Source: DATJKD01 sp963728295 (GTDB lineage: Bacteria; Pseudomonadota; Gammaproteobacteria; Steroidobacterales; Steroidobacteraceae). From it: 64,000 nt of DNA. Both the position numbers and the translations under genes were made by a program. The stretch covers positions 1 to 64,000 of the forward strand of contig CAVSKB010000016.1 in NCBI GenBank assembly GCA_963728295.1. The letters run 5' to 3'. Below are positions 18,184 to 27,244 of the stretch, piece after piece (the stretch's first letter is position 1; the number at the start of each line of letters is the position of its first letter). Under the pieces are notes generated by a model. That model saw only the letters and a list, made by a program, of their open reading frames with translations. It had not been told where the DNA came from and searched no databases.

Positions 18184-18914
18184 GCAGTCGTGCGGCCGAA
18201 GATGCCGGCGATCGTGTCCTGGATCGACTCCGCCGCGGCGCGCGGGTCGACAGCGTCGCGGATCGGACGCCCGACCACGATGTAGTCCGCGCCGTTGGCA
18301 AACGCCTGTGCGACGTCCACCGTGCGCTTCTGGTCGTCCGCGGGACGGTTCTCGACCGGCCGGATCCCGGGCGTCACAACGAGCAGTCGCCGGTCGAGGT
18401 GCTGCCGCAGCATCGCCGCCTCGAGCCCGGAGGACACCACACCGTCGCAACCCGCCTCGAGCGCGCGCCGTGCGCGCGACAGCACGAGCTGGCCCACGTC
18501 GCAGGCGAAGCCCAGGTCGTCCAGGTCGCCGCGATCGAGGCTCGTCAGCACAGTCACGGCGAGCACCTTGACGTCGCCCTTGGCAGCGGCCGCGGCCTCC
18601 ATGATCGCCTGGTTGCCGTGTACGGTAGTGAACGAGACGCCTCGGTTGCGCAGCCGGCTCACCGCAGCAGCAACCGTCGCGGGCACGTCGAAGAACTTGA
18701 GATCGACGAACACCTTCTTGCCGCGGCCCACCATCCATTCGAGCAGCTCGAAGTAGCCGCCCGCCATGAGGAGCTCGAGACCCAGCTTGTAGAAGCCGAC
18801 GGAGTCTCCGAGCCGCTCCGCGAGCCGCCGCGCCGCGTCGGCGTCGGCGACATCCATGGCGAAGATCAGCCGCTCGCGTGCGGGTATGTCCTTGACGCTC
18901 GCTGCGGTGTTCAT
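18180..18914 (-). CDS. pyrF: Orotidine 5'-phosphate decarboxylase
   Basis: A 244-residue TIM-barrel enzyme that makes UMP from OMP, the last step of pyrimidine synthesis. The active-site DLKFFDVPATV motif supplies the Lys and Asp residues. LIFAMDVADADAA at the N-terminus and VVTPGIRP plus DYIVVGRPI at the C-terminus are the phosphate-binding parts. Length is normal. It is followed by hemE with a 4-bp overlap; upstream lies a 76-bp gap after the dgt stop. Confidence 0.95.
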   Translation of the reverse strand: MNTAASVKDIPARERLIFAMDVADADAARRLAERLGDSVGFYKLGLELLMAGGYFELLEWMVGRGKKVFVDLKFFDVPATVAAAVSRLRNRGVSFTTVHGNQAIMEAAAAAKGDVKVLAVTVLTSLDRGDLDDLGFACDVGQLVLSRARRALEAGCDGVVSSGLEAAMLRQHLDRRLLVVTPGIRPVENRPADDQKRTVDVAQAFANGADYIVVGRPIRDAVDPRAAAESIQDTIAGIFGRTTA

Positions 18915-18990
18915 CGGCCCGGACCTCTCGGCTCGGGTTTCGCGTGCCCTCGGGTGGTTTTCGCGGCCATTCCCGTCGTTCTCCTTGGAT

Positions 18991-20157
18991 TCACGTGCGT
19001 TCCGCGGGGTCGAACAGCCGCCGGTGCTCGAGCAGGGCGTAGCGATCGGTCATCCCGGCGATGTAGTCGGCCACGGCGCGCGCGCGTCCCGCGCGACCGG
19101 TTGCCGCCTCCATCCGTCGCGCAGATTCCTGGTGCTCGGCGGGCATCAGGTCGATGTCGTCCATCATCGCGTCGAACAGCTCGCGCATCACCCGGCGCGC
19201 CTTGTTCGTCATGCGCAGGACGCGGAAGTTCCGGTACAGGTGGTCCCGCAGGTAGCGCTTGAGCTCGAGATGTTCCTCGCGCACGGCGTCGTTGAAACCC
19301 ACCAAAGGCGAGGGTAATGCACGAACCGTCTCCGCATCGGTCGGCGCCGCGGCCGCTATGGCGTTGCCCGTCGCATCGATCAGGTCGTTCACGACGTAAT
19401 CGATCATGCGCCGCACGACCTCGTGGATCAGGCGGCGCGGCGGAAGATCCGGATACCTTGCGGCAACCACGTCGTGCTGGCGGCGGAATATCGCGATCCC
19501 GCGCAGCTCGTCGAGCACCAGCAGGCCCGGCGCGAAGCCCGTCGTCGACGTCGTGGTTGTTGTAAGCGATCTCGTCGGCCACGTTCGACGAGCTGCGCTT
19601 CGAGTCCGGGCTGCCGCCGCTCGAGGAACCGGCGCCCCAGCTCACCGAGAGTACGTGCGTTCGCCGCCGAGCAGTGCTTCAGGATTCCCTCGCGGGTCTC
19701 GAGCGTCAGATTCAGCCCCGGGAAATCGGCATACCGTTCCTCGAGCTCGTCCACCACGCGCAGCGACTGGAGGTTGTGCTCGAAACCGCCGAACTCGCGC
19801 ATGCATTCGTTCAAGCGCGTCCTGCCCCGCATGGCCGAACGGCGTGTGCCCGAGGTCGTGCGCGAGACAGATGGCCTCGGTGAGCGGCTCGTTCAGCCGC
19901 AACGCGCGCGCCACGCTGCGCGCGATCTGCGCAACCTCCAGCGAGTGCGTCAGCCTCGTGCGGTACAGGTCACCCTCATGGTTGACGAATACCTGCGTCT
20001 TGTAGACCAGGCGTCGAAACGCCGTCGAATGCACGATGCGATCGCGATCGCGCTGGAACTCGCCGCGGTATCGCGGCGGCGCCTCCTCGTAACGCCGGCC
20101 GCGCGAGCGCTCCTCGTGCTGAGCATAGGGCGCCAGCCTCGTGTCCGCGTCGCTCAT
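18991..20157 (-). CDS. dgt: dGTPase-like deoxynucleotide triphosphohydrolase (at least three frameshifts)
   Basis: Four overlapping frame pieces make one protein of about 388 residues. The first (20157 to about 19825) has RIVHSTAFRRLVYKTQVF, RTRLTHSLEVAQIAR and the HD motif AHDLGHTPFGHAG. The second (to about 19600) has FGGFEHNLQSLRVVD. The third (to about 19520) has SNVADEIAYNNHDVDDGL. The fourth (to 18991) is the C-terminal helical part. Each switch falls inside conserved sequence, and the total is an exact multiple of three, as three single-base insertions would give. Family members cleave dNTPs to nucleoside and tripolyphosphate. The start overlaps the aroB stop by 4 bp. Confidence 0.85.
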
Positions 20158-21248
20158 GCCGCGCCCGCCCCGAAGTACTCCAGCAGCGTCTCGGCAAGCG
20201 CGTCGGGGTCGTAATCGGCGGTGACGGCCGCGTTCCCGAGACCGTGCAGCAGCACGAGCCGGATCCGCCCACCCAGCACCTTCTTGTCCATGCCCATCAG
20301 CTCAAGGGCGCGCGCGGCACCGATACCCGGCGCCGCTATCGGCAGTCCGGCGCGGCGGAGCACGTCGCGCACGCGCCCGACATCCGCCGGGCTGAGCCAG
20401 CCGTGCCGCGTGCGAGAGCTCCGCAGCGAGCACCATGCCGACCGAGACGGCCTCGCCGTGCAGCCAGTCGCCGTAGCCGGTGGCGGTCTCGATTGCATGA
20501 CCGAATGTGTGGCCGAGGTTGAGCTCGCGCTCGCCGTCCGCGTTCGCGTTCGTCCGCTGCAACGATCTGCGCCTTGATCTCGCAGGAGCGCTGCACGGCG
20601 TACGCGACCGCGTCCGGCTCCTGCGCGAGCAGCGCATCGAGATGCCCGTCCAGCCAGTCGAGAAACGCCACATCGGCGACGAGCGCCGTGCTTGACGACT
20701 TCGGCGAGCCCGGCGCGGAACTCGCGCCGTGGCAGCGTCGCCAGTGTCGAGGTGTCGGCGATCACCGCGACCGGCTGGTGAAACGCACCGATCAGGTTCT
20801 TGCCGGAAGGATGGTTAACACCGGTCTTGCCGCCGATCGAGGCGTCGACCTGCGCGAGCAGCGTGGTCGGCAGCTGGACGAAATCGACGCCACGCTGGTA
20901 GCAGGCGGCGGCGAACCCGGCCATGTCGCCGACCACGCCCCCGCCGAGCGCGGCGATGCACGCGTCGCGGTTGAAGCGCGCGGCGACCATTGCATCGAAA
21001 ATGCGCGCCACGGTGCCGAGCGTCTTGTGCACTTCACCGTCGGGAAGCGCGAGTGCCTGCACCCGCTTGCCCGCGAGACCCGCGCGCACGCGCTCGAGGT
21101 AGAGCGGGCCTACAGTCTCGCTGGTGACGACCAGAACGTCCTGGGCTTCGATTGCGCCGCGCAGCACGGACGCGTCGCTCAGCAGTCCGGCCCCGATCAG
21201 GATCGGATACTCGCGACCGCGCACCCCGACCTCGACCCGCGCCGTCAC
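20154..21248 (-). CDS. aroB: 3-dehydroquinate synthase (about three frameshifts)
   Basis: Converts DAHP to 3-dehydroquinate in the shikimate pathway. The N-terminal NAD-binding part is intact: GGGVVGDMAGFAAACYQRG, LLAQVDASIGGKTGVNHPSG. The frame then switches near 20690 after AEVVKHG to give VADVAFLDWLDGHLDALL. It switches again near 20565 to give ERELNLGHTFGHAIE with metal ligands, and near 20415 back to LSPADVGRVRDVL. The ordered pieces cover the whole enzyme, and the total length is a multiple of three, as three extra bases would give. It lies between aroK and dgt with 4-bp overlaps on both sides. Confidence 0.9.
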   Translation of the reverse strand: MTARVEVGVRGREYPILIGAGLLSDASVLRGAIEAQDVLVVTSETVGPLYLERVRAGLAGKRVQALALPDGEVHKTLGTVARIFDAMVAARFNRDACIAALGGGVVGDMAGFAAACYQRGVDFVQLPTTLLAQVDASIGGKTGVNHPSGKNLIGAFHQPVAVIADTSTLATLPRREFRAGLAEVVKHGARRRCGVSRLAGRASRCAARAGAGRGRVRRAALLRDQGADRCSGRTRTRTASASSTSATHSVMQSRPPPATATGCTARPSRSAWCSLRSSRTRHGWLSPADVGRVRDVLRRAGLPIAAPGIGAARALELMGMDKKVLGGRIRLVLLHGLGNAAVTADYDPDALAETLLEYFGAGAA

Positions 21249-21774
21249 GGGCTGATCTCGCCGAGACTTAGTCGGCCGACGATCTCCTCGACTACGGCCT
21301 TCACCTTTCGTCCGTCGGTGTCCACGCAGACGGCTGCCATGTCCTCATAGAGCGGCGCCCGCTCGGCCATCAGCCGCTCGAGCGTGCCGCGCGGATCGGG
21401 GTTGGCGAGCAGCGGCCGATGGCTGCTGTGACGGGTGCGCATGAGCTGCTGGTTCACGGACGCCCGAAGATACACGACCCGGCCGCGCGCGCGGAGCCGG
21501 TCGCGGGTGCGCGGATCGAGCACGGCCCCGCCGCCGGTCGCGAGCACGATGCCGGCGCGGCTGCTGAGCTCGTCGATCACCGCGGCCTCACGCTGACGGA
21601 AACCCGGCTCGCCTTCGCGCTCGAATATGTAGCGATGTCGACGCCGGTGCGCCGCTCGATCTCGGCGTCCGCGTCGACGAACGGAAGGGCGAGCAGACGG
21701 GCGAGCTGGCGCCCGACGGCGCTCTTGCCTGAGCCCATCGGCCCGACGAGGAAGACGTTCGAGCTCACCGGCAT
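21245..21774 (-). CDS. aroK: Shikimate kinase (frameshifted)
   Basis: Phosphorylates shikimate with ATP. The N-terminus VFLVGPMGSGKSAVGRQLA is the P-loop; FVDADAEIERRTGVDI follows with the shikimate-binding Asp. The frame changes near 21615, after which come YIFEREGEPGFRQRE, VLATGGGAVLDPRTR and the lid Arg region. Length is two over a multiple of three, so here a base is probably missing. The ATG at 21774 lies only 4 nt after the T-tract of the pilQ terminator, with no ribosome-binding sequence in the usual window. An in-frame TTG at 21780 is the only earlier option. aroB follows with a 4-bp overlap. Confidence 0.85.
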
Positions 21775-21777
21775 GCA

Positions 21778-21811
21778 CAAAGAAAAGCGGCCGCAGGATT
21801 GCTGCGGCCGC
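21778..21811 (-). terminator. Intrinsic terminator after pilQ
   Basis: On the minus strand a perfect 10-bp stem GCGGCCGCAG/CTGCGGCCGC with a 5-nt loop (21787-21811) is followed by TTTTCTTTG (21778-21786). It starts about 29 bp after the pilQ stop and ends just before aroK, so it should limit read-through from the pilus operon into aroK-aroB. Confidence 0.8.
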
Positions 21812-21839
21812 CTATTCTCCCACCGGGAACGCCGGGACG

Positions 21840-24027
21840 TCAGTACAGGTTCGCACCCTCGCGCAGGATCTTCGGTGTCACGAAGATCAGGAGCTCGTCC
21901 TTGTTGTCGGTCCTTTGCTTGCTGCGGAACAGCACGCCGAGGCCCGGGATGTCGCCGAGGTACGGCACCTTGTTGGTGGTGTCACGGCGCTCCGTCTCCA
22001 GGATGCCGCCCAGGACCACCGTCTGGCCGTCGTTGACCAGCACCTGCGTCGTGATCTCGCGCGTGTCGATGCTGGGGACGAAACCGCCCGTGGCGCTCGG
22101 CACGACCGCGCCGACGCTGTCCTTGCTGACGGTCAGGTCGAGGATGATGCGATCGTCCGGGGTGATCTGCGGCGTCACCTTGAGCGACAGCACCGCCTTC
22201 TTGAACTGCGTCGTCGTGGCGCCGCTCGAGGACGATTCCTGGTACGGGATCTCCTGGCCCTGCTCGATCACGGCCTCTTTGCCGTTCGCCGTGATCACGC
22301 GCGGAGCCGAGACCACCTCGCCGCGCCCTTCGTTCTGGGCGGCGGTGATCTCCAGGTCCACGACGTAATCCGAGTCGAGCAGCGTCATGGCGATGCGACC
22401 TGCCGGGTTCGCGATCGGCAGGTTGACCATGTAGCGGTCGTCGACCGTGGGCGTCGTCACCAGGCCGCCACCGCCGCCGGCGCCGCTCGGGTCGAGGATG
22501 GGGCCGGACTCGCCGGGTACGGTGTCGAGGCCGCTCGAGCCCACGAAACCCATGCCGTCGCTGCCGCCGTGGCTGAACACCGCGGCACCGCCGAAGCGCA
22601 CGCCGAGCTCGCGCGAGAAATCGTCGTTGACGATAACGATGCGCGCCTCGATCAGTACCTGCCTCACCGGGATGTCGAGGGTCGATACCAGCCGCCGGAT
22701 GTCGGCCAGCCGCTCCGCCGTGTCCTGCAGGAGCAGCGTGTTGGTCCGTTCGTCGATCGAGAGGCTGCCCCTCTCGGAGAGAAGCGAACTCTTGCCCTGC
22801 GACTTGATCAGTGACGCCAGGTCCGAGGCCTTGGCGTAGTTGATCTGCAGGTACTCGGTGCGCACGGGCGAGAGCTCCGCCACCGCCTTGTGCGCCTCGA
22901 GCTGCTGCTTCTCGCGGGCCGCGAGCTCCTCCGAGGGCGCTACGTAGATGACGTTGCCCTCCTGGCGCTTGTCCAGGCCCTTGGTGCGCAGCACGATATC
23001 GAGCGCCTGGTCCCACGGTACGTTCTGCAGGCGCAGCGTGACATTGCCCTGCACGGTATCGCTCACCACGATGTTCTGACCGCTCGTCTCGGCGAGCAGC
23101 TGCAGCACCGCGCGGGTCTCGATGTCCTGGAAGTTGAGCGTCAGGCGCTCGCCCTTGTATTCCTTCTTCTCCTGCGCCGCGGCGGCGGCCTTCGAGACCG
23201 GCTTCAGCTCGAGCGCGTACTCACGGTCTGTCTGGTAGGCGGCCGGCTCGTAGTCGCCGGTCGCGGCGACGACGAGACGCGCGCCCGTCGGGCTGCCAGT
23301 CACGTCGAAGGAGCTCACCGGAGTGGCGAAATCCGTGACGTCGTAGCGGCGGGCCTGGTCAGGGCCAAGCTGCGTATTCGGGAAGTCCACCACGAGGCGG
23401 CCACCCTCGCGCTTGAGGCTGGCCTGCGTCCGCGATGCGCTCATCTGCACGACGATCCGGCCACCGCCGTCCGGTGTCCGGCGGAAATCGACCTTCTCGA
23501 TCGTGGCGGCACTTCCGGCCTGAGCCGCGGCCACCTGTGCGGAGGTAGTGGCCGCCGGCGCCGCAGCAGCGGCCGTCGCGCCGCCGCCCACAGTGACGAC
23601 CACTGTGTTGCCGTCGGTGCGAACGTGTATACGGCTGCATGCGATCGAGGTTGAAGACGAGCCGCGTCCGCCCCGAGGCCTCGGCGGCGACGATCGTATC
23701 GACACCGCCCGACTTGACGTCGATGCGGCGCGAGTCGAGCGCGAGCGACGTGCCGGGCAGATCGACGGCCAGGCGCGCAGGATTGTCGATGGTGAAGGTC
23801 ACCGGCGCCGGGGCCGGGCCGTCCAGCACGAGGCGCACCTCGACTTGTTCGCCAGGCTGCGGATGCAGCTCGACTTTCTCGAGGCGGCTCGCCGCCTGCG
23901 ACCACGCGGTCTGCGCAGCCAGCGCGAGCATTCCGGCCAGCGCCGCGAGCGCTACCGGACCCCAGGCGCGGCGCGCCTCGGACCGGTTCGGGCGGCGGTG
24001 GTTGGGGTGCAACGATGCAGCGGTCAT
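21840..24027 (-). CDS. pilQ: Type IV pilus secretin PilQ (frameshifted)
   Basis: About 728 residues. It has a signal peptide (ending near AQTAWSQA), AMIN domains (for example LEKVELHPQPGEQVEVRLVL and IEKVDFRRTPDGGGRIVVQM), a secretin N0/STN region (LTLNFQDIETRAVLQLLAE), an N1 domain, and the secretin beta-barrel domain with VEAPRV-type VVSAPRVITANGKEA, LKVTPQITPDDRI and the C-terminal DELLIFVTPKIL. It forms the outer-membrane pore for the pilus. The frame changes near 23632 in the linker after the first AMIN domain, and the length is one base over a multiple of three. It is last in the pilMNOPQ operon. Confidence 0.93.
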
Positions 24028-24046
24028 GCTCGGATCTCCTTGCAGA

Positions 24047-24556
24047 TCATTCGCTCAACGCAATTGCGGCGGGCCGCTCGATGAAGCCGCCCACGCCGTC
24101 GGTGACGATCTCGATGAGCGAGATCTTTCCTTCCTCGATGGCCGTAATCTTCCCGTCGCTCTGGCCGACCCGGTTGCCGGGGAGGACCCGGTGAACCAGT
24201 CCGTCCTGCGTCTGGATCAGGCCGTAGGTGCGGCCCTGTAGCCGCAGGGTTCCGACCATCCGCAGCGTGTCGAGCGAGAACTGCTCGAGAAACTCGCGTG
24301 GACGGTTGAAGTCGGGGCGCACCGAACCCGGCGCCATGGCCGCGGCTGGCATGCCCTGGATGAAGGGCGAACGCAGCTTGGTCGCCTCGTAGCTGAAGGT
24401 CTCGTAGGGCTTCACCTCGGGTAGCGGCTCGATACGGCCGCCGGGCCGGCTCTTGACCTCTGTGATGCGCGCCTGCAGGTCGTCGAGGTCGCTCGAGCAG
24501 CCGGCCATCGTCGCCAGGACGACGGTTACCAGGACAATTCGCTTAGGTGTAGTCAT
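24047..24556 (-). CDS. pilP: Type IV pilus assembly lipoprotein PilP
   Basis: A 169-residue lipoprotein with lipobox MAGC (Cys about residue 20). The C-terminal beta domain has LDTLRMVGTLRLQGRTYGLI, then VHRVLPGNRVGQSDGKIT, typical of PilP. It links the inner-membrane PilN/PilO pair to the PilQ secretin in the periplasm. It sits between pilO and pilQ with short gaps (29 and 19 bp), in the standard order. Confidence 0.93.
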   Translation of the reverse strand: MTTPKRIVLVTVVLATMAGCSSDLDDLQARITEVKSRPGGRIEPLPEVKPYETFSYEATKLRSPFIQGMPAAAMAPGSVRPDFNRPREFLEQFSLDTLRMVGTLRLQGRTYGLIQTQDGLVHRVLPGNRVGQSDGKITAIEEGKISLIEIVTDGVGGFIERPAAIALSE

Positions 24557-24585
24557 GTGCCTTCGAAGCCTCTGCTGCTGCCGAC

Positions 24586-25269
24586 TCAGCCCTTCTTCTT
24601 CTTGCGCCTGTCGGCCGCTTTCGTCTCCGCGGCGCCAGCAGCCTGCTCTTCCTCGTCCAGGTACCGGTACGTCTTCGCCGTCACGTTGAGCACGAGGTCT
24701 CCGGGTAAACCGCCCTGCGAGCCGCGCTCGCGTGTAGCAGGCACGATCTCGATGTCGTGCAGCGTGACGATTCTCGGCAGCGCCGCGATGCCGCTCACGA
24801 ACGCGCCCATCTCGTGGTACCCGCCGGTGAGCCGGATACGGATCGGCAGCTCCGCATAAAAGTCCTTGCGATTCTCACCTGCCGGCTGAAAGAGCTTCTC
24901 CTCGAGGCCCGCGGCCAGGCCGCTCTGCGAAATGTCGACCAGGAGGTTGGGCACCTCGGTCTTGTTTGGCAGCTGGCGCAGCATCGTGCCGAAGGATTTC
25001 TCCATCTCGGCCAGCTGGTCCTTGTATGCCTGCAGGTTCGCAGCCTTCTTCGCCTTGGTCTCGAGCGTAGTCCAGAGCTCGGTTTCCTTGGCGCGCGCGT
25101 CCAGGAGCTCAGGGCGCTTGGCCTTCCAGACGAACCAGTAATAGCCCGCGCCGGCGGCAAGAATGAACAGCAGCGCAGTCGTGCCGAGCCGGACCGACAG
25201 CGGCCAGCGACCCGGGTCGTTTGGATCGAGGTTGCGGAGCTGCTCGAAAAAAGCCTTGAGGTTGTTCAT
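24586..25269 (-). CDS. pilO: Type IV pilus inner-membrane protein PilO
   Basis: A 227-residue protein with one membrane segment (LGTTALLFILAAGAGYYWFVW, about residues 28-48), a coiled coil (AKETELWTTLETKAKKAANL...) and a ferredoxin-like periplasmic domain with a typical ELPIRIRLTGGYHEMGAFVS. It pairs with PilN in the alignment complex. The start at 25269 overlaps the pilN stop by 4 bp and places the membrane segment correctly; the longer frame upstream is not needed. The Lys-rich tail is a common end for this protein. Confidence 0.93.
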   Translation of the reverse strand: MNNLKAFFEQLRNLDPNDPGRWPLSVRLGTTALLFILAAGAGYYWFVWKAKRPELLDARAKETELWTTLETKAKKAANLQAYKDQLAEMEKSFGTMLRQLPNKTEVPNLLVDISQSGLAAGLEEKLFQPAGENRKDFYAELPIRIRLTGGYHEMGAFVSGIAALPRIVTLHDIEIVPATRERGSQGGLPGDLVLNVTAKTYRYLDEEEQAAGAAETKAADRRKKKKG

Positions 25270-25856
25270 TTGGCGGCCACCTTCTCGGTCGCGGCGTCCT
25301 GGCCCTCGACCGGTACCTGGCTGCGCTGGTTCGCGAACAGCGTGAACTCCGCGCCACGCGTCGCGTCGGTGCCCTTGGTCTCGACGATGCGCAGCGCAGG
25401 GTCGGCAAGCCACTGCGAGTTATCGATGTTGCGCATGAACGCGGAGACACGCGTGCTCGACTGAGCGACGCCGCGCATTTCGATCTTCGGGCCGGTCTGC
25501 CTGATCATCGTGAGGAACACGCCCTCGGGCAGCACGCGCACGATCTCGTCGAACACGTGCACGATCTCCGGACGGCTGCGCTGCAGCGTCTCGATGATCT
25601 CCATGCGGGCGATGAGTCGGCGCTTCTGGTTCTCGAGCCCGTTGATCTCCGCGATCTGCTTGTCGAGCTCGGCAATCTGGGCCTCGATTACCGCGTTACG
25701 TTCGGTCTGGTTCGCGATCGCCGCGCTCATCTCCCAGCGGCCGAGCAGCGTCACGAGCGCCGCGCTGCCGAGCGCCGCCGCTATCCCGAGGAAGAACTCC
25801 TGTCGCTGGCGCTTGCGCTGTGCCTCACGCCACGGCAGTAGGTTGATTCTTGGCAT
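25266..25856 (-). CDS. pilN: Type IV pilus inner-membrane protein PilN
   Basis: A 196-residue protein. The conserved N-terminal PRINLLPWREAQRKRQRQEF docks into PilM in the cytoplasm. It is followed by a membrane segment (FLGIAAALGSAALVTLLG), a coiled coil, and a periplasmic domain. The start (25856) is 1 bp from the pilM stop and the end overlaps pilO, so the genes are tightly coupled. Confidence 0.94.
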   Translation of the reverse strand: MPRINLLPWREAQRKRQRQEFFLGIAAALGSAALVTLLGRWEMSAAIANQTERNAVIEAQIAELDKQIAEINGLENQKRRLIARMEIIETLQRSRPEIVHVFDEIVRVLPEGVFLTMIRQTGPKIEMRGVAQSSTRVSAFMRNIDNSQWLADPALRIVETKGTDATRGAEFTLFANQRSQVPVEGQDAATEKVAAK

Positions 25857-25857
25857 G

Positions 25858-26919
25858 TCAGTCGAAGCTCCTCAGCGCCAGACCGCAGGCGGTGAGCAGT
25901 GCGGTCGCATCCTTCTTCACGCCCTGCGCGAGGGCGCGCGTGGAGATCTTCATCTGCCCGAGCGGATCGCCGCGCTCGGCGGGGATGCCGACCCGGCTCG
26001 CGATCACGTCGGCGACGCCGGGGATGTTGGCGCAGCCGCCGCAGACCAGGATCTGCTCCGGTTGCTCGCGGCCGCTGCCCGAGGCGAGGTAGAACTGCAG
26101 CGAGCGGCTTACCTGCTGGCACATGTCGTCGATGAAGGGATCGAGTACCTCGGCCTGGTAGTTGGCCGGAAGCCCGCCCTCCTTCTTGGCGCGGCCAGCC
26201 TCCTCCATGCTGAGGCCGTAGCTGCGCATGATCTCCTCGGTCAGCTGCTGTCCGCCGAAGGCGAAGTCCCGGGTATAGGTCACCTTGAGGTTTCGCAGGA
26301 CCGAGAACGTTGTGCTGCTCGCGCCGAAGTCGATGACCGCGATATAGCGCTCCATGCCGCCGTCGGGCATCTGGTGCGTCAGCAGCCGGCAGGAATTCTC
26401 GAGCGCGAAGGCTTCGACGTCGACGATGCGCGTCGACAGGCCCGCGGCTTGAACCGCGGCCTGCCGCTGCTCGACGTTCTCGGAACGCGTCGCGACCAGC
26501 AGCACGTCGTACATGTCGGGATCCTTCTCCGACGCGCCGATGACCTCGAAGTCGAAGCTGACTTCCTCCATCGGGAACGGGATGTACTGGTCCGCCTGCA
26601 TCTCGACCTGGGACTCGAGCTCGCTGTCGCGCAGCGTGCGCGGCATCTGGATCACCTTGGTGATCGCAGCATCGCCGCTGATTGCGATCGCGACCTCACC
26701 GCTGCGCGCACCGGCGCGCCTGACGGCGCGGCGCACGGCCTCGCCGACCGCCTGAGCATCGACGATCGCCTTCTCGTTGATCGCATTCGGCGGCGATGGC
26801 TCGGCCGCGTAGGACTCCACGCGATACGAATCGCCGCTCTTCGAGAGCTCGATCAGCTTGATCGAGGAGGTCGTGATGTCGAGCCCGATTACCGGTCTAT
26901 GTCTGCGCTGAAGCAACAC
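25858..26919 (-). CDS. pilM: Type IV pilus assembly ATPase-like protein PilM
   Basis: A 353-residue actin-like protein. Phosphate-binding and hinge regions include IGLDITTSSIKLIELSK at the N-terminus, RYIAVIDFGASSTTFSVL in the middle and QILVCGGCANIPGVADVI near the C-terminus. It sits on the cytoplasmic face, binds the PilN N-terminus and helps assemble the pilus machine. It is the first gene of the operon and diverges from the PBP1A gene, the same neighbourhood as E. coli hofM/mrcA. Confidence 0.94.
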   Translation of the reverse strand: MLLQRRHRPVIGLDITTSSIKLIELSKSGDSYRVESYAAEPSPPNAINEKAIVDAQAVGEAVRRAVRRAGARSGEVAIAISGDAAITKVIQMPRTLRDSELESQVEMQADQYIPFPMEEVSFDFEVIGASEKDPDMYDVLLVATRSENVEQRQAAVQAAGLSTRIVDVEAFALENSCRLLTHQMPDGGMERYIAVIDFGASSTTFSVLRNLKVTYTRDFAFGGQQLTEEIMRSYGLSMEEAGRAKKEGGLPANYQAEVLDPFIDDMCQQVSRSLQFYLASGSGREQPEQILVCGGCANIPGVADVIASRVGIPAERGDPLGQMKISTRALAQGVKKDATALLTACGLALRSFD

Positions 26920-27244
26920 AGGTGAGTCCTTCTAGTTCAAAGGTTTGCGCAGCGATTATGGTGTGGATTCATGCCCCCACCCCACTATATATCAGCGGTC
27001 CGCCAAATAGAATTGTGAGAGCCTTGGCAGTTTCCGAACGCTGGCCGCACGACACCCCCGATGGACAGTCGAAATCCACGAACCGGACACGGGAGGGCGG
27101 GCGCTGCAACCCCGGGCGCCGCAAGGCCGAAACCCGCAGACCGGAGGCTTTGCGTCCCCATCTTTCGATGAGTTTGCCCTTGTGTCGCGGCTACTATGCA
27201 CAAAGGCGCGGGAACGCAACAAGGACTGAATCCCAGAATTCACG
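26920..27244. promoter_or_regulatory. Divergent intergenic region between pilM and the PBP1A gene
   Basis: This 325-bp gap holds no gene I can support. It must carry promoters for both directions. An AT-rich patch near 26980-27012 (with TATATA at about 26983) and a TACTAT about 45 bp before the PBP1A start are possible -10 elements, but neither has a good -35 at the right spacing. The middle part (27040-27160) is GC-rich without clear structure. Confidence 0.4.

Noticed and set aside
18991..21774. dgt, aroB and aroK as pseudogenes in decay
   Set aside because: All conserved motifs are present in order and the lengths fit single-base errors. aroB and aroK are normally needed, so assembly error is the simpler view.
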